From Candidatus Poribacteria bacterium (GTDB taxonomy: Bacteria > Poribacteria > WGA-4E > WGA-3G): a stretch of DNA of 37,891 bases. The stretch spans positions 1 through 37,891 of the forward strand of contig JAJEDB010000109.1 in assembly GCA_022821725.1 (NCBI GenBank). Direction: 5' to 3'. A program made the position numbers and the translations under genes. Under the pieces are notes generated by a model, which was given only the letters and a program-made list of their open reading frames with translations, did no database searches and was not told the DNA's origin. Positions 1 through 8,327 of the stretch are shown piece by piece (position 1 is the first letter of the stretch; the number at the start of each line of letters is the position of its first letter).

Positions 1-2
1 TT

Positions 3-119
3 TTACCGCCTTATTCACCCGACTACAATCCGATTGAACACGACTTTGCAAATATCAAACGTCTCCGTGAATACAACACCGATATATCCATAGACGATGT
101 CATAAACATGTATCATTAA
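3..119 (+). CDS. IS630-family transposase, C-terminal end (partial at window edge)
   Basis: The reading frame is open from the window edge and encodes LPPYSPDYNPIEHDFANIKR followed by about 18 residues and a TAA stop. The P-YSPD-NPIE block is the well-known C-terminal catalytic signature of IS630/Tc1-mariner DDE transposases and carries the last acidic residue (the E of NPIE). Only the last 38 residues are in the window, so it cannot be said whether the gene is intact upstream. The sequence just after the stop contains CTTTACTATA, which recurs inverted as the end of a small element at 14339 and is probably the IS terminal repeat. Confidence 0.85.
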   Translation, partial: LPPYSPDYNPIEHDFANIKRLREYNTDISIDDVINMYH

Positions 120-120
120 T

Positions 121-136
121 TCTAAACTTTACTATA
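121..136. repeat. Probable right end of the IS630-type element
   Basis: Read on the minus strand this is TATAGTAAAGTTTAGA, starting with a TA as expected at IS630 insertion points. The first ten bases are identical to the left end of the small element at 14339-14442. The left end of the IS lies outside the window, so the terminal repeat is inferred from that match only. Confidence 0.45.
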
Positions 137-160
137 AATTGGGTAATTGTGGCTACGCGA

Positions 161-184
161 CGTGCGATGAATCGCACTACTACG
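161..184 (-). repeat. REP-like GTAG-footed hairpin
   Basis: On the minus strand the sequence is CGTAGTA followed by the palindrome GTGCGAT-TC-ATCGCAC. It lies directly downstream of the stop of the TonB-dependent receptor gene. A nearly identical copy is at 18439-18460. A GTAG foot on a hairpin is the classic REP layout. Confidence 0.7.
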
Positions 185-209
185 AACCGATGTACTTGTT
201 ATCACACAA

Positions 210-3200
210 CTAAAAATCCAAACTCACACCCATCATAATAAGACGTGGGGAACTCCATGACAGCGGATGCGAATGCTTCTGACTGTCGAGCGGGATACCG
301 TATCGGTCATAAGTCACCGCATCTAAGAGATCGTCCAGATTTTTCGTGTTGAAGATGTTCCGAATGTCCGCAAAGAAGGTGTAGGTCAACCCACCAATCC
401 GACTCCGTTTGCTAATCAGCGCGTCAACGTTATAGGTCGGCGGATACCGCTTCGAGTTGATGTCGGGTTTGATGGGGGCTCTCGGATTCGGTGTGTAGGG
501 CAAACCGCTGCCGTATCTGCCGATAAGATTCACAGAAGAATCGAAGGGCAATTGGATGTCCAAGAGTCCAGAAAAGATATGACGTTGATCCCATGCCAAC
601 GGATGGCTCTCCGTTACGTCAGGCTGTTGTCGGTAGTAGGTGAGGTAACCCAGATTTCGACTGGAACCTTTCCCCTTCGCGACGGAATAGGTATAACTGA
701 GCATACCAGAGACCCGACCTCCGCCCGTGCGCCACTTGCGGATGGTGAGTTCAAATCCCTGCACCCGTCCATAGATACCGTGGAGCATCCCCTCGAATTC
801 ACCGTTGAGGAAATAACTGTAATCGTTGGTGATGTCAACATGCACACTATTGACAAGTTTATCAATATCCTTGGTGAACCCCGTGATGTCAATCGTCAAG
901 TCATCGGTGAATTGCCGGATGATACCGACTTCATAAGCGATCGTCCGCTCTGGATTCAAGTTCGGGTTGCCCCTCCTTCGGATCGCGCCCCGCATATCAA
1001 AATTGAGATTTTCGTAGAGATCATCACCTCGTGGAATCTGATAGTAATGCCCGTAGGTAAAGTGCAACTTCGATCGGTCGGTAACCGGGAAAGAGATGCC
1101 GAGGCGTGGGGCGATCATGTGTTTCGTGGAAGCCTCAACAGGATTTTTGATGATCGGGAGCCCAACTTTATAGGTGCTTTTATCCAGTTTGATAGTGCCA
1201 TCGTCGTTCAATTCGAGCGGATCAAACGGATCCGCGGGTGAGACTCCAGATGGATTATACAGATCATAGCGTAAGCCGGCGTTGACGATCATGCCTTCAT
1301 ATTCCATCTTGTCTTGGAGATACATACTCAAGGATTGCGGTTGGACATCATAATACTCCATATAGAGGTTGGAGCTGCCGTAATTTGTTGTGCTGAGATT
1401 ATAGAGATCGTATCCCAAGAACTCAACGCCTGTCTGGATAAGGTGATTCGCCGTGACTTGGCTAGCAAAATCCGCTCTTACGATTGAGGTCGTTGCCCTG
1501 CTGGATCCCCAAGAATTGCTGTCACCGGCGACGAAATAGGTTGTATCGTTATACGCTTGTTGAGGCGGGTTTCTGATCCTACCTTCTTCCTGATTCTGCG
1601 CAAAGGATTTATCGGGATCCCATGCGTTTTCATCAAACGCCTTTTCCAACGGATCCCACACCTTTCCGGGTTGATGCGACTCACCGGAACGATGAAATTG
1701 CCCAACTGTCAACGTATAGAAAGTCCCAGAGTTGATATTATGTGAGAGCCGCACAGACGTATTCCGCGCGCTTGAATTTGACACTGGAGCGGCACTGGGC
1801 CAAAAGCGGAGCGAACCCCCATAGGAATGACTTTCGCCGCGATTGAAAAGTCCACTTGCGGTGAGTTTGAGACTCGGCGTTACTTCAAACTTCAGTTTCC
1901 CTTGGAAGATATAGGATGTCCCGTTGCTATTCGGAAAATAACTGTGATTTCGTGAAAGTTGGCTGGAGGCAGCGAACGTCAACCGATTTCCCCATATCGG
2001 TCCGCTGAGCGCAAATTCACCGATATGGCTCGGCGATAGATCATACCTCTTCGTGTCGTTGAACAACCCGCTATACTGTTCCAGGTCCACGACGTAGCCG
2101 TCCAACAAAGTGACCTGTCTCTTCTCATAGTCGATAACCGTGCCATCGGCATCCTTGTAAGGTTGGCGTGTCATGACTGTTTCACCCGTATCGGCATTAA
2201 CTTGCGGTTCCCCCGTTTCCGGATCTATCACGGGCTGGAGTGGGTTTTCCGTCCTGTCGGCATATACGCCCGGGAAAATCTCCGTAAAGACAACCTGTGC
2301 ATCACCTTCCCGTTCCGCTAACTCCGCAACGGTGACATCCTGTCCGCGGTAGGGCGTTTGATAGTCGTAGGGTTGACCGAAGAAAATACCTCTGAAGGGT
2401 TCAATCGCAACCGGTCGAAATCCGTTGTCTGGATCGAGCCATGGACCGTATAACGGATCACCGTGATGGGTCCCCCACTGTCCAACCCGATATCGGATTC
2501 TACCCGAGAATTTATTTGTTCCGACCTTCGTGATGAGATTAACGATACCGGATTGTGCATCACCGTGTTCCGCATTGAATCCGCCCGTGATGACTTCCAT
2601 CTGCTCAAGGGAATTCGTGCCGATACTCAACCCCAAACTTCTGCTGATCGGATTATTAATTGGGATACCGTCAATGAGATACCGAATCTCCATCGACCTC
2701 CCACCCCGAACATGCGTCGAACCGGTTGAGTTTAGCACGGCAACCCCTGGTAAAGTCTGTAAAATGCCATTCACGGTATCGCGGGGCATCGCTTCAATAT
2801 CATCCGATTCAATGATCCTCGTCGTCTGCGTAACGTCCCGCTTGACGAGTGGCTTGACAGCCGTCACCGTTATACCCTCAAGTTGCACCGCGGCACTCTT
2901 TAGCGTGAAGTCTAACGTCGTCGTGAGACCGGCGAGCACACCTGTCCCCGCCACAGTCTCCACCGCATAATCCGTGAGCTCGACCCTTACATCGTAACTC
3001 CCCGGTGGGATGTTGGTCATAACATAGTAACCAGCGGTGTTGGTCGTCGCGGTGGTGCTCGTTCCGACGAGTGTTACTGTGACATTCGCCAGCGGTTCAT
3101 TCGTCGCTTCAGCGGTGATGACACCCGCAATTTTTCCAGTGATTGCAGCAGAAGCATTAAAGTTCACGCCTACCGCCACATATCCCGCAACAAGTAAGAA

Positions 3201-3284
3201 AAGCGTCACTTTCGTGAAACCTGTGCAACTTGCAAGTTTCCGTAACTCGCCGCTAAACGTTTTTAAGATACTATTTTTCTTCAA
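210..3284 (-). CDS. TonB-dependent outer-membrane receptor with N-terminal carboxypeptidase-regulatory-like domain
   Basis: The 1024-residue product has a signal peptide (to about residue 47, ending NASAA). A carboxypeptidase-regulatory-like beta-sandwich follows (about 50-130; EPLANVTVTLVGT, TNTAGYYVMTNIPPGSYDVRV). Next is a plug domain (about 150-255; SDDIEAMPRDTVNGILQTLPGV, HVRGGRSMEIRYLIDGIPIN, FNAEHGDAQSGIVNLIT, given here as separate motifs), then a long beta-barrel ending in VSLDF with the terminal Phe needed for barrel assembly. This is the SusC/CarboxypepD-type architecture used to import large or bound nutrients using TonB energy. The substrate cannot be told from sequence, and no SusD-like partner is present nearby. 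The start is TTG at 3284, supported by AAGGAG eight bases upstream. It lies 88 bp downstream of recO on the same strand. The family call is secure; the ligand is unknown. Confidence 0.93.
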   Translation of the reverse strand: MKKNSILKTFSGELRKLASCTGFTKVTLFLLVAGYVAVGVNFNASAAITGKIAGVITAEATNEPLANVTVTLVGTSTTATTNTAGYYVMTNIPPGSYDVRVELTDYAVETVAGTGVLAGLTTTLDFTLKSAAVQLEGITVTAVKPLVKRDVTQTTRIIESDDIEAMPRDTVNGILQTLPGVAVLNSTGSTHVRGGRSMEIRYLIDGIPINNPISRSLGLSIGTNSLEQMEVITGGFNAEHGDAQSGIVNLITKVGTNKFSGRIRYRVGQWGTHHGDPLYGPWLDPDNGFRPVAIEPFRGIFFGQPYDYQTPYRGQDVTVAELAEREGDAQVVFTEIFPGVYADRTENPLQPVIDPETGEPQVNADTGETVMTRQPYKDADGTVIDYEKRQVTLLDGYVVDLEQYSGLFNDTKRYDLSPSHIGEFALSGPIWGNRLTFAASSQLSRNHSYFPNSNGTSYIFQGKLKFEVTPSLKLTASGLFNRGESHSYGGSLRFWPSAAPVSNSSARNTSVRLSHNINSGTFYTLTVGQFHRSGESHQPGKVWDPLEKAFDENAWDPDKSFAQNQEEGRIRNPPQQAYNDTTYFVAGDSNSWGSSRATTSIVRADFASQVTANHLIQTGVEFLGYDLYNLSTTNYGSSNLYMEYYDVQPQSLSMYLQDKMEYEGMIVNAGLRYDLYNPSGVSPADPFDPLELNDDGTIKLDKSTYKVGLPIIKNPVEASTKHMIAPRLGISFPVTDRSKLHFTYGHYYQIPRGDDLYENLNFDMRGAIRRRGNPNLNPERTIAYEVGIIRQFTDDLTIDITGFTKDIDKLVNSVHVDITNDYSYFLNGEFEGMLHGIYGRVQGFELTIRKWRTGGGRVSGMLSYTYSVAKGKGSSRNLGYLTYYRQQPDVTESHPLAWDQRHIFSGLLDIQLPFDSSVNLIGRYGSGLPYTPNPRAPIKPDINSKRYPPTYNVDALISKRSRIGGLTYTFFADIRNIFNTKNLDDLLDAVTYDRYGIPLDSQKHSHPLSWSSPRLIMMGVSLDF

Positions 3285-3372
3285 TTTGATAACTCCTTAT
3301 CTGTTCTAAATGTTTCCAGACGCAATATATAAAATTTTGAGTGAGAAACCCAGCGTATAAATCGTTTAGGGT

Positions 3373-4137
3373 CTACAAAACATTCTCAATAAATCTGAGG
3401 CTTTTTAAGGTGCGTTCGGTATGATATTCAATGAAATTGCCAAGCAGACGCTTAAGTTCTTGATGATTGCGGGTAGAGGCGCGGATTCGGTTGAACCGCT
3501 CCCATTCAGATTTCCGAAGCACTTTCAACAATTCGCAACTACCGAGTGCGATTGTAAAGGCGGCACCGTCTCGATTTTTGCACTCACTACAAAGCACACC
3601 GCCGTATCGGACGCTGAAAGCGATACCGAATCTGTCTGTCGTTCCCTCTCTCACAGATGAACCGCACTGCACACACCGTGAAAGTTCCGGTCCATACCCC
3701 GCACAATCGAGAAACTTAATCTCAAACCCTCTGGCGAGCAAAGGAATATCATCCGCATGAACTAAAGCGTGGTAGGTGGTATGGAGAAGATCGAAAATCT
3801 CAGGGCTGGCGATCCCTTCTGATGCGATGCTGTCTACGAGTTCAGCGAAATAACATCCGTAGGTGATGCGTGTGAAATCGGAACGAATCGCGTCAAACCC
3901 GTCAATCAGATTGAAGTCGGTGATGTTTTGCAATTCCCGATTTTCGCGATGTTGAAAGAGGAGGGTTCCGTGGTTGAGAAGTTCTAAACTTCCACTGAGA
4001 CGGCTTTTTGGACTTTTTACGCCGTAAGCGACTGCTTTAACTCTCCCGAAATCAGGCGTGTAGAAGGTAATGATCTTATGGAATTCTTGGAGGGGAAAGG
4101 TGCGAATGACAATCGCCTGGGTTTTTTGAGCTGCCAT
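3373..4137 (-). CDS. recO: DNA repair protein RecO
   Basis: RecO acts in the RecFOR pathway: it binds SSB-coated single-stranded DNA, anneals strands and helps load RecA at gaps. The 254-residue product has the usual RecO layout. An N-terminal OB fold begins KTQAIVIRTFPLQEFHKI with the family-typical 'FGRVKAVAYGVKSPKSR' stretch. A helical domain follows, with a four-cysteine zinc-binding insert (CVQC and, about 27 residues on, CSEC) in the middle third. The C terminus reads HTERTLKSLRFIENVL. The start ATG at 4137 has no strong ribosome-binding site. tRNA-Pro lies 43 bp upstream on the same strand, so the two may share a transcript. Close linkage to phoH, ybeY and corC-type genes is common in bacteria. 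Confidence 0.93.
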   Translation of the reverse strand: MAAQKTQAIVIRTFPLQEFHKIITFYTPDFGRVKAVAYGVKSPKSRLSGSLELLNHGTLLFQHRENRELQNITDFNLIDGFDAIRSDFTRITYGCYFAELVDSIASEGIASPEIFDLLHTTYHALVHADDIPLLARGFEIKFLDCAGYGPELSRCVQCGSSVREGTTDRFGIAFSVRYGGVLCSECKNRDGAAFTIALGSCELLKVLRKSEWERFNRIRASTRNHQELKRLLGNFIEYHTERTLKSLRFIENVL

Positions 4138-4175
4138 GGTTTCGGGTGTGGTAGATGCACTTTCGCTGAAGGACT

Positions 4176-4254
<79 letters not shown>

Positions 4255-4296
4255 TTCTTATGTTTATAATTATACCTTGTCTGCTGGGCGTTGTCA

Positions 4297-4449
4297 AATT
4301 TTAATTATTCCTTGCGGTTAAACGACCTGAATTAGAACTTTGAAGGTTTCCTCTCAAGAGTCGCCTGCGTGTTTTTGCAATGTAATACAAGGAACGGATT
4401 TAGTCTCTCCCCAGACTAAATCCGGTATTTCTGCGTATTGTTGCAGGCT
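4297..4449 (-). repeat. Leader repeat copy A (enlarged form with nested hairpin)
   Basis: Copy A of a dispersed element also found at 5780, 25484, 30945 and 33195. On the minus strand it opens with AGCCTGCAACAA, closes its outer stem with GCAGGCGACTC, and ends with GTTTAACCGCAAGGAATAAT then an AT-rich tail. The loop of the outer stem holds an extra segment with an 11-bp perfect hairpin: GGATTTAGTCT at 4396-4406 pairs with 4413-4423 around CTCCCC. The AT-rich end points to tRNA-Pro and recO. It fills the gap between the CorC-like gene and tRNA-Pro. Confidence 0.75.
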
Positions 4450-4504
4450 GCCATCTTCAGGTCCGCTCTTAAAATGGAACGTCCGATGCAGCGAAAATCT
4501 ATTT

Positions 4505-5779
4505 TTAAGAGGTATCACCGGTGTGGATATCCGGCATCTGAAGATGAATCCTACGGACGCGTCGTTCATCCGCCTCAAATATGGTAAAACGGATACCGCG
4601 GTAGGTAAATTGTGTTCCCCGTTCAGGCACACGTCCGAGATGGTCTACAACGAACCCACCGATCGTATCAATGTTTTCCGCGTCAAGTTCTGTCCCGAGT
4701 CTTTCGTTCAACTCAATAAGATTCAGTCTCGCATCAATCGAATAGGTGTTGGCATCCATCTGGACGTAGTCATCCTGTTCGTCCATCTCGTCTTCATCGT
4801 GGATCTCGCCGACAATTTCTTCGATGATGTTTTCTAAGGTTACGATCCCGGCAGTGCCGCCGTATTCATCAACAACGATTGCGATATGCTGTTTATGCGC
4901 CCGTAGTTCTCGGAAGAGTTCCGAAATATTCTTACTCTCTGGTGTGAAAAAAGGACTCCGATCGACGATCAACTCCCTCAGATTGATCGATTTGCCTTCC
5001 TCCCAGCAATCCAACATATCTTTAACGTGCAAAATTCCGATGATCCGGTCGATGGTTTCCTCATAGATTGGGATACGGGTATGTCGGCAAGCGATTGTTG
5101 TCTGTAAAACCTCGTCTCCAGGGGTGGTAACTTCAAGACAGATCATATCGGTCCGTGCGACCATAATTTCTCGAACGACTTTATCTGGCAAGTCTAAAAT
5201 CCGAGAGATCATTTCTCGGTCGTCTGGTTCTAAAATTTCTTGGCTATCGGCGACGTTATCGAGGGTCTCTAAAACCTCTGGAGATACGAGGCTGTCTTGT
5301 GCTGTAGCACCCTTACCGCCAAAGACGCGGACGATAAGGTTTGCGAGGAAATTTAACGGGATTAAGACTAAGAACCCACCCCAATAGATGGCGCGGAGCA
5401 CACTGAGGGCTCGAATCGTGGCTTCCCCTGTGCTACCCTGCACATAATTTTTGGGGAACAATTCAGTAAAGACAACGAAACAGGCGACTGCCAGTGCCGC
5501 ATTCGCTACTGGATATTGGTATTCCCAAAACGTCATAAATACCATAACGCTCACCACTATCAGAATCGTTTTAGCGGTGATAATGGTCAACGAGTAGCGG
5601 CGCGGGTTGCGCAATAGGGAGGTTAGTAGTTCGTAGCGTTTGCCGCCCTCCTCGGCAAACTTGAGAATATCATCTCGCGTTAACCGAGCAAGTAACGCTT
5701 CGGCAGCTGAAAACAGCACGTTGAGAATTAAAAGTATGCCTAAGCTAACAAGTTTGATGACTAAGTCTAGGTCGTCCAA
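4505..5779 (-). CDS. CNNM/CBS-domain membrane protein of the HlyC/CorC (YbeX-like) family
   Basis: This 424-residue membrane protein probably takes part in Mg2+ homeostasis or ion efflux; family members have also been linked to ribosome function. The N-terminal CNNM domain (about 1-175) has several hydrophobic segments, with the family motif FFTELFPKNY-like 'VVFTELFPKNYVQG'. A CBS pair follows (about 200-325; VREIMVARTDMICLEV, HTRIPIYEETIDRIIGILH, IVVDEYGGTAGIVTLENIIEE as successive motifs). A CorC_HlyC C-terminal domain ends the protein (about 340-415; IDTIGGFVVDHLGRVPERG). The start is TTG at 5779, placed at the very end of leader repeat B, whose GCAAGG may serve as the ribosome-binding site. 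It follows ybeY, the ybeZ-ybeY-ybeX order known from Proteobacteria. Confidence 0.9.
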   Translation of the reverse strand: MDDLDLVIKLVSLGILLILNVLFSAAEALLARLTRDDILKFAEEGGKRYELLTSLLRNPRRYSLTIITAKTILIVVSVMVFMTFWEYQYPVANAALAVACFVVFTELFPKNYVQGSTGEATIRALSVLRAIYWGGFLVLIPLNFLANLIVRVFGGKGATAQDSLVSPEVLETLDNVADSQEILEPDDREMISRILDLPDKVVREIMVARTDMICLEVTTPGDEVLQTTIACRHTRIPIYEETIDRIIGILHVKDMLDCWEEGKSINLRELIVDRSPFFTPESKNISELFRELRAHKQHIAIVVDEYGGTAGIVTLENIIEEIVGEIHDEDEMDEQDDYVQMDANTYSIDARLNLIELNERLGTELDAENIDTIGGFVVDHLGRVPERGTQFTYRGIRFTIFEADERRVRRIHLQMPDIHTGDTS

Positions 5780-5866
5780 TTTTTAATTTTACCTTGCGGT
5801 TAAACGACGTAGGTTAAGACTTTGACGCGCCTTCCGTAAGAGTCGCCTGCGCCGTTGTTGCAGGCT
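5780..5866 (-). repeat. Leader repeat copy B (short form)
   Basis: On the minus strand it starts with AGCCTGCAACAACGGCGCAG, a hairpin with stem GCCTGC/GCAGGC around loop AACAACGGC. About 45 variable bases follow, then TCGTTTAACCGCAAGG and TAAAATTAAAAA, which abuts the TTG start of the CorC-like gene. It fills the ybeY-corC gap and closely matches copy C at 33195-33280 (same loop, same tail, same length). Confidence 0.8.
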
Positions 5867-5879
5867 ACGGGTTTGGGTA

Positions 5880-6362
5880 TCACCAAGCACCAGCACACTG
5901 TCCCATATCCGCTTGCAAATCAAGAGTACGGAAGATACGCTCCTGTTTTTCAAACATAATCTTGGCTTCTTCTTTCGTTTGATGGTCATAACCGAGTAGA
6001 TGTAGCATGCCGTGGACGGTGAGCAACGCGGTTTCGGTTTCAAGATTACCGCAATCTCCACTCAGACCATCTCTCGCCAATGCTTGCCGCGCAGCGGTTT
6101 CAAGGGAGACAACAAGATCCCCCAGCAAACTTGGATTTACATCACCATCTTCACCTTCACGCATTGAAAACGCTAACACATCCGTCGGTGCATCAGTACC
6201 ACGATACTCGCGGTTGAGTTGTCTAATGTCACCATCATCTGTCAAGAGGACGCTGACCTCACACGGTTCTGCGTCATGCGCCTTTAGCGTTGCACGCACG
6301 GCGTTGTAAACCACTTCTACATCAAAAGAGGTATCGCGACTGGTATTGGTAACCCGAATCAA
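5880..6362 (-). CDS. ybeY: Endoribonuclease YbeY (16S rRNA maturation)
   Basis: YbeY is a zinc-dependent single-strand endoribonuclease needed for 16S rRNA 3' end maturation and ribosome quality control. The 160-residue product shows the family core: NREYRGTDAPTDVLAFSM (about 50-67), LLGDLVVSLETA, and the zinc motif HGMLHLLGYDH (the H-x3-H-x5-H pattern) near residue 117. The C terminus is slightly longer than usual. The start is TTG at 6362. Its ribosome-binding site AAGGA lies within the final codons of phoH (GAAGAAGGATAA), with a five-base gap between phoH stop and ybeY start, so the two are probably translationally coupled. Identification is secure. Confidence 0.95.
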   Translation of the reverse strand: MIRVTNTSRDTSFDVEVVYNAVRATLKAHDAEPCEVSVLLTDDGDIRQLNREYRGTDAPTDVLAFSMREGEDGDVNPSLLGDLVVSLETAARQALARDGLSGDCGNLETETALLTVHGMLHLLGYDHQTKEEAKIMFEKQERIFRTLDLQADMGQCAGAW

Positions 6363-6367
6363 AACAG

Positions 6368-7384
6368 TTATCCTTCTTCACTGGAGGCATCCGATGGATT
6401 CACCCCGTTGCGTCTCGTATTGTGCGGCGATGCCTGCTCATACGCCTCAACAATCCGTTGGACCAATTCATGTCGGACGACATCAACTTTAGAAAAATAG
6501 ACGAACTGGATACCTTTGATATCCGAAAGCACCTCTTGTGCGTCTGCGAGTCCTGAGACCTTATGGTTCGGAAGATCGGTCTGCGTAATATCGCCCGTAA
6601 CTACCGCTTTTGAATCGAAACCGAGTCGGGTCAAAAACATCTTCATCTGCTCAATCGTAGCATTTTGTGCTTCATCCAAGACGACAAACGAGTTATTGAG
6701 GGTCCTCCCTCGCATGAACGCGATAGGTGCAACTTCAATTACATTGCGTTCAATGTATTTGTCGAGTGTATCTGCGGGCATCATATCGTAGAGGGCATCG
6801 TATAACGGGCGTAGATAGGGATGGACTTTGTCTGCAATGTCACCGGGCAGGAAACCGAGACGTTCACCGGCTTCAACTGCGGGACGCGTCAAGATAATAC
6901 GACTCACCTGTCCGCTTTTGAGTGCGGAAACCGCCATCGCCATCGCGAGATACGTCTTTCCTGTTCCCGCCGGTCCGATGCCGAAGACCAAATCGTTGTG
7001 CTTAATTGCCTCAACATATCGTTTCTGCCCAGCAGTTTTCGGACGAATCACACCGCGTTTCGAGAATACTGGAATAGACTCGGCTCCAGTTTCCGCTAAA
7101 ATATCTCGTTCACCCGCACTCGACGCTCGAATTACATAGTTGACATCGGCTGTCTGAATGCGTTCTCCTTTCCGGATACGGTGAAGTAGGGATTCGAGAA
7201 CCGTTGTCACCCGGTTAACTTCTGTAATATCTTCACCAATGACAGCGACGCTGTCGCTTTTCAAAACAACGCGCACATCAAACCCATCTTCGATGATTTT
7301 CAAGAAGGCATCACTTTGTCCGAAGAGGGCTTGCACTTCAGCGTTGCTCTGTATGGGAACACCCTTTGATTCTTGTTTTTGCAA
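6368..7384 (-). CDS. phoH: PhoH-like ATPase (YbeZ)
   Basis: PhoH/YbeZ proteins are P-loop ATPases related to superfamily 1 helicases; YbeZ works with YbeY in RNA metabolism. The 338-residue product has an N-terminal KH-like region, the Walker A motif GPAGTGKTY (near residue 138), Walker B VVLDEAQN, and the sensor stretch VVTGDITQTDLP. It is first in the phoH-ybeY-corC run. The start is TTG at 7384 with GGAGG twelve bases upstream; this spacing is long, so the exact start is less certain than the identity. Two promoter-like sequences (7452-7480 and 7558-7586) and a 14-bp perfect palindrome (7417-7430) lie upstream. Confidence 0.93.
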   Translation of the reverse strand: MQKQESKGVPIQSNAEVQALFGQSDAFLKIIEDGFDVRVVLKSDSVAVIGEDITEVNRVTTVLESLLHRIRKGERIQTADVNYVIRASSAGERDILAETGAESIPVFSKRGVIRPKTAGQKRYVEAIKHNDLVFGIGPAGTGKTYLAMAMAVSALKSGQVSRIILTRPAVEAGERLGFLPGDIADKVHPYLRPLYDALYDMMPADTLDKYIERNVIEVAPIAFMRGRTLNNSFVVLDEAQNATIEQMKMFLTRLGFDSKAVVTGDITQTDLPNHKVSGLADAQEVLSDIKGIQFVYFSKVDVVRHELVQRIVEAYEQASPHNTRRNGVNPSDASSEEG

Positions 7385-7416
7385 TCGAATTCTAATCCTC
7401 CGGCTATTTGAACGGA

Positions 7417-7430
7417 AAACCTATAGGTTT
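7417..7430. promoter_or_regulatory. 14-bp perfect palindrome upstream of phoH
   Basis: AAACCTATAGGTTT is its own reverse complement. It lies about 33-46 bp upstream of the phoH start and downstream of the nearer promoter-like sequence, where an operator would sit. No regulator is identifiable. Confidence 0.35.
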
Positions 7431-7451
7431 CGCCGCGTGTGTTCTGTCTAA

Positions 7452-7480
7452 ACCTTAACGCAACTGCCAAAAAATGTCAA
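7452..7480 (-). promoter_or_regulatory. Possible sigma-70 promoter, proximal, for phoH
   Basis: On the minus strand a perfect -35 (TTGACA, 7475-7480) is 17 bases from TAAGGT (7452-7457). The -10 is poor, so this is a weak call. Confidence 0.35.
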
Positions 7481-7499
7481 ATTTCAGGAGTTATACACA

Positions 7500-7529
7500 A
7501 TTTTCTAATTTACCTTGCGGGGGAACAAC
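7500..7529 (-). repeat. Isolated tail of the leader repeat
   Basis: On the minus strand this reads GTTGTTCCCCCGCAAGGTAA and TTAGAAAA. It matches the 3' tail (GTTGTT...CCGCAAGG...TTAAAA) of the leader repeats without the upstream hairpin. It lies in the phoH leader, about 120 bases upstream of the start. Confidence 0.5.
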
Positions 7530-7557
7530 AATAGATAAACTTCGTCATTCACTTTAT

Positions 7558-7586
7558 ATTTTACAAGATTTCCAAACAAAAGTCAA
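7558..7586 (-). promoter_or_regulatory. Probable sigma-70 promoter of the phoH-ybeY operon
   Basis: On the minus strand TTGACT (7581-7586) and TAAAAT (7558-7563) are separated by exactly 17 bases. Transcription from here would include the repeat tail at 7500-7529 in a leader of about 170 nt. Confidence 0.55.
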
Positions 7587-7593
7587 GCGGATT

Positions 7594-8184
7594 TTATTGC
7601 CTTCCATAAAATTTAATCTCACGGATTGAGGACCCTTTAAGCGGGATTCGCAATTCACCTATTTCGTTGCCGTGGGATACATTATCTGAATCTTCCAACG
7701 CATTCGCCGTCAATCGCAAATACAGCACCCTTCGTTCAATTTGGAATCTCACGGGTAGTGAACCTTCCACTCTCTGGGCGCGTTTATCCTCGACAGCCCT
7801 AAATGACAGCGTCCATTTTGACGATTTTTCTTCAGGAGTGGTATCCAAAGCGAAATTCGGGATGGTCGATGCGGGGTAGACTTCGATATACTTGATATAG
7901 GTCGGCGCGTCCAGCTTAATCAACGTCTCCGTTTTTAGACTGCCTATCACTCGACGCTGGTACTGGCGCGGGGCGTATCGCAAGTTTCGCACAAACTCCT
8001 TTTTAATGGACCCTTTTGACGCAAAGGTGCCTATCGTTGATAGGTCGCCATCCACCATCTCAGGATTTTGTGCACAAGAAAGCCGCGAAGCTGGTATTTC
8101 GATAGGGCGTGCTTCTTGCAACAATGCGCAGCCTATAACACCGAACACCAACAACAATAGAACGCCGAACATTCGCAATTTCAT
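7594..8184 (-). CDS. Lipoprotein, paralog 1 of a tandem family (discoidin-like fold suspected)
   Basis: The 196-residue product begins with a lipoprotein signal (MKLRMFGVLLLLVFGVIGC; lipid anchor on Cys19). It shares with the two upstream paralogs the blocks SRLSC-NPEMVDGDLSTIGTF, a central ETLIKLDAPTYIKYIEVYPAS and a C-terminal IPLKGSSIREIKFYG (quoted as separate blocks). The 'EMVDGDLST' to 'IKLDAPTYIKYIEVYPAS' pattern resembles F5/8-type (galactose-binding-like) domains, in which a variable 'DGN-T' loop precedes a 'hydrophobic-L-...-I-x-I-x-hydrophobic-Y' strand. That fold is an inference. Start ATG at 8184 with GAGG upstream. No function is known; probably envelope-anchored. Confidence 0.75.
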   Translation of the reverse strand: MKLRMFGVLLLLVFGVIGCALLQEARPIEIPASRLSCAQNPEMVDGDLSTIGTFASKGSIKKEFVRNLRYAPRQYQRRVIGSLKTETLIKLDAPTYIKYIEVYPASTIPNFALDTTPEEKSSKWTLSFRAVEDKRAQRVEGSLPVRFQIERRVLYLRLTANALEDSDNVSHGNEIGELRIPLKGSSIREIKFYGRQ

Positions 8185-8256
8185 TTTTCGGCCCTCTTCA
8201 TCAGATAGAAAACTCTTCTTATGGCAAAGTCAGCGATTCAGTAGACCTCGAATAAT

Positions 8257-8280
8257 TGGCGAGGTTAGGACACCTCGCCA
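8257..8280 (-). repeat. REP-like hairpin between lipoprotein genes
   Basis: A 9-bp perfect stem (TGGCGAGGT / ACCTCGCCA) encloses a six-base loop that reads GTCCTA on the minus strand. The stem differs from the hairpin at 14377-14402 while the TCCTA loop core is shared, suggesting one family with co-varying stems. The GTAG foot is not evident here. It fills most of the 143-bp gap between paralogs 1 and 2. Confidence 0.6.
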
Positions 8281-8327
8281 GCGAAGATGCCGCTTTTGCG
8301 TTTCCATCATCCACCCAGCATGTCCAC

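Noticed and set aside
552..1241. 229-residue plus-strand ORF inside the TonB-dependent receptor gene
   Set aside because: It is antisense to a clear receptor gene and has no recognisable domain; it reflects codon bias on the other strand.
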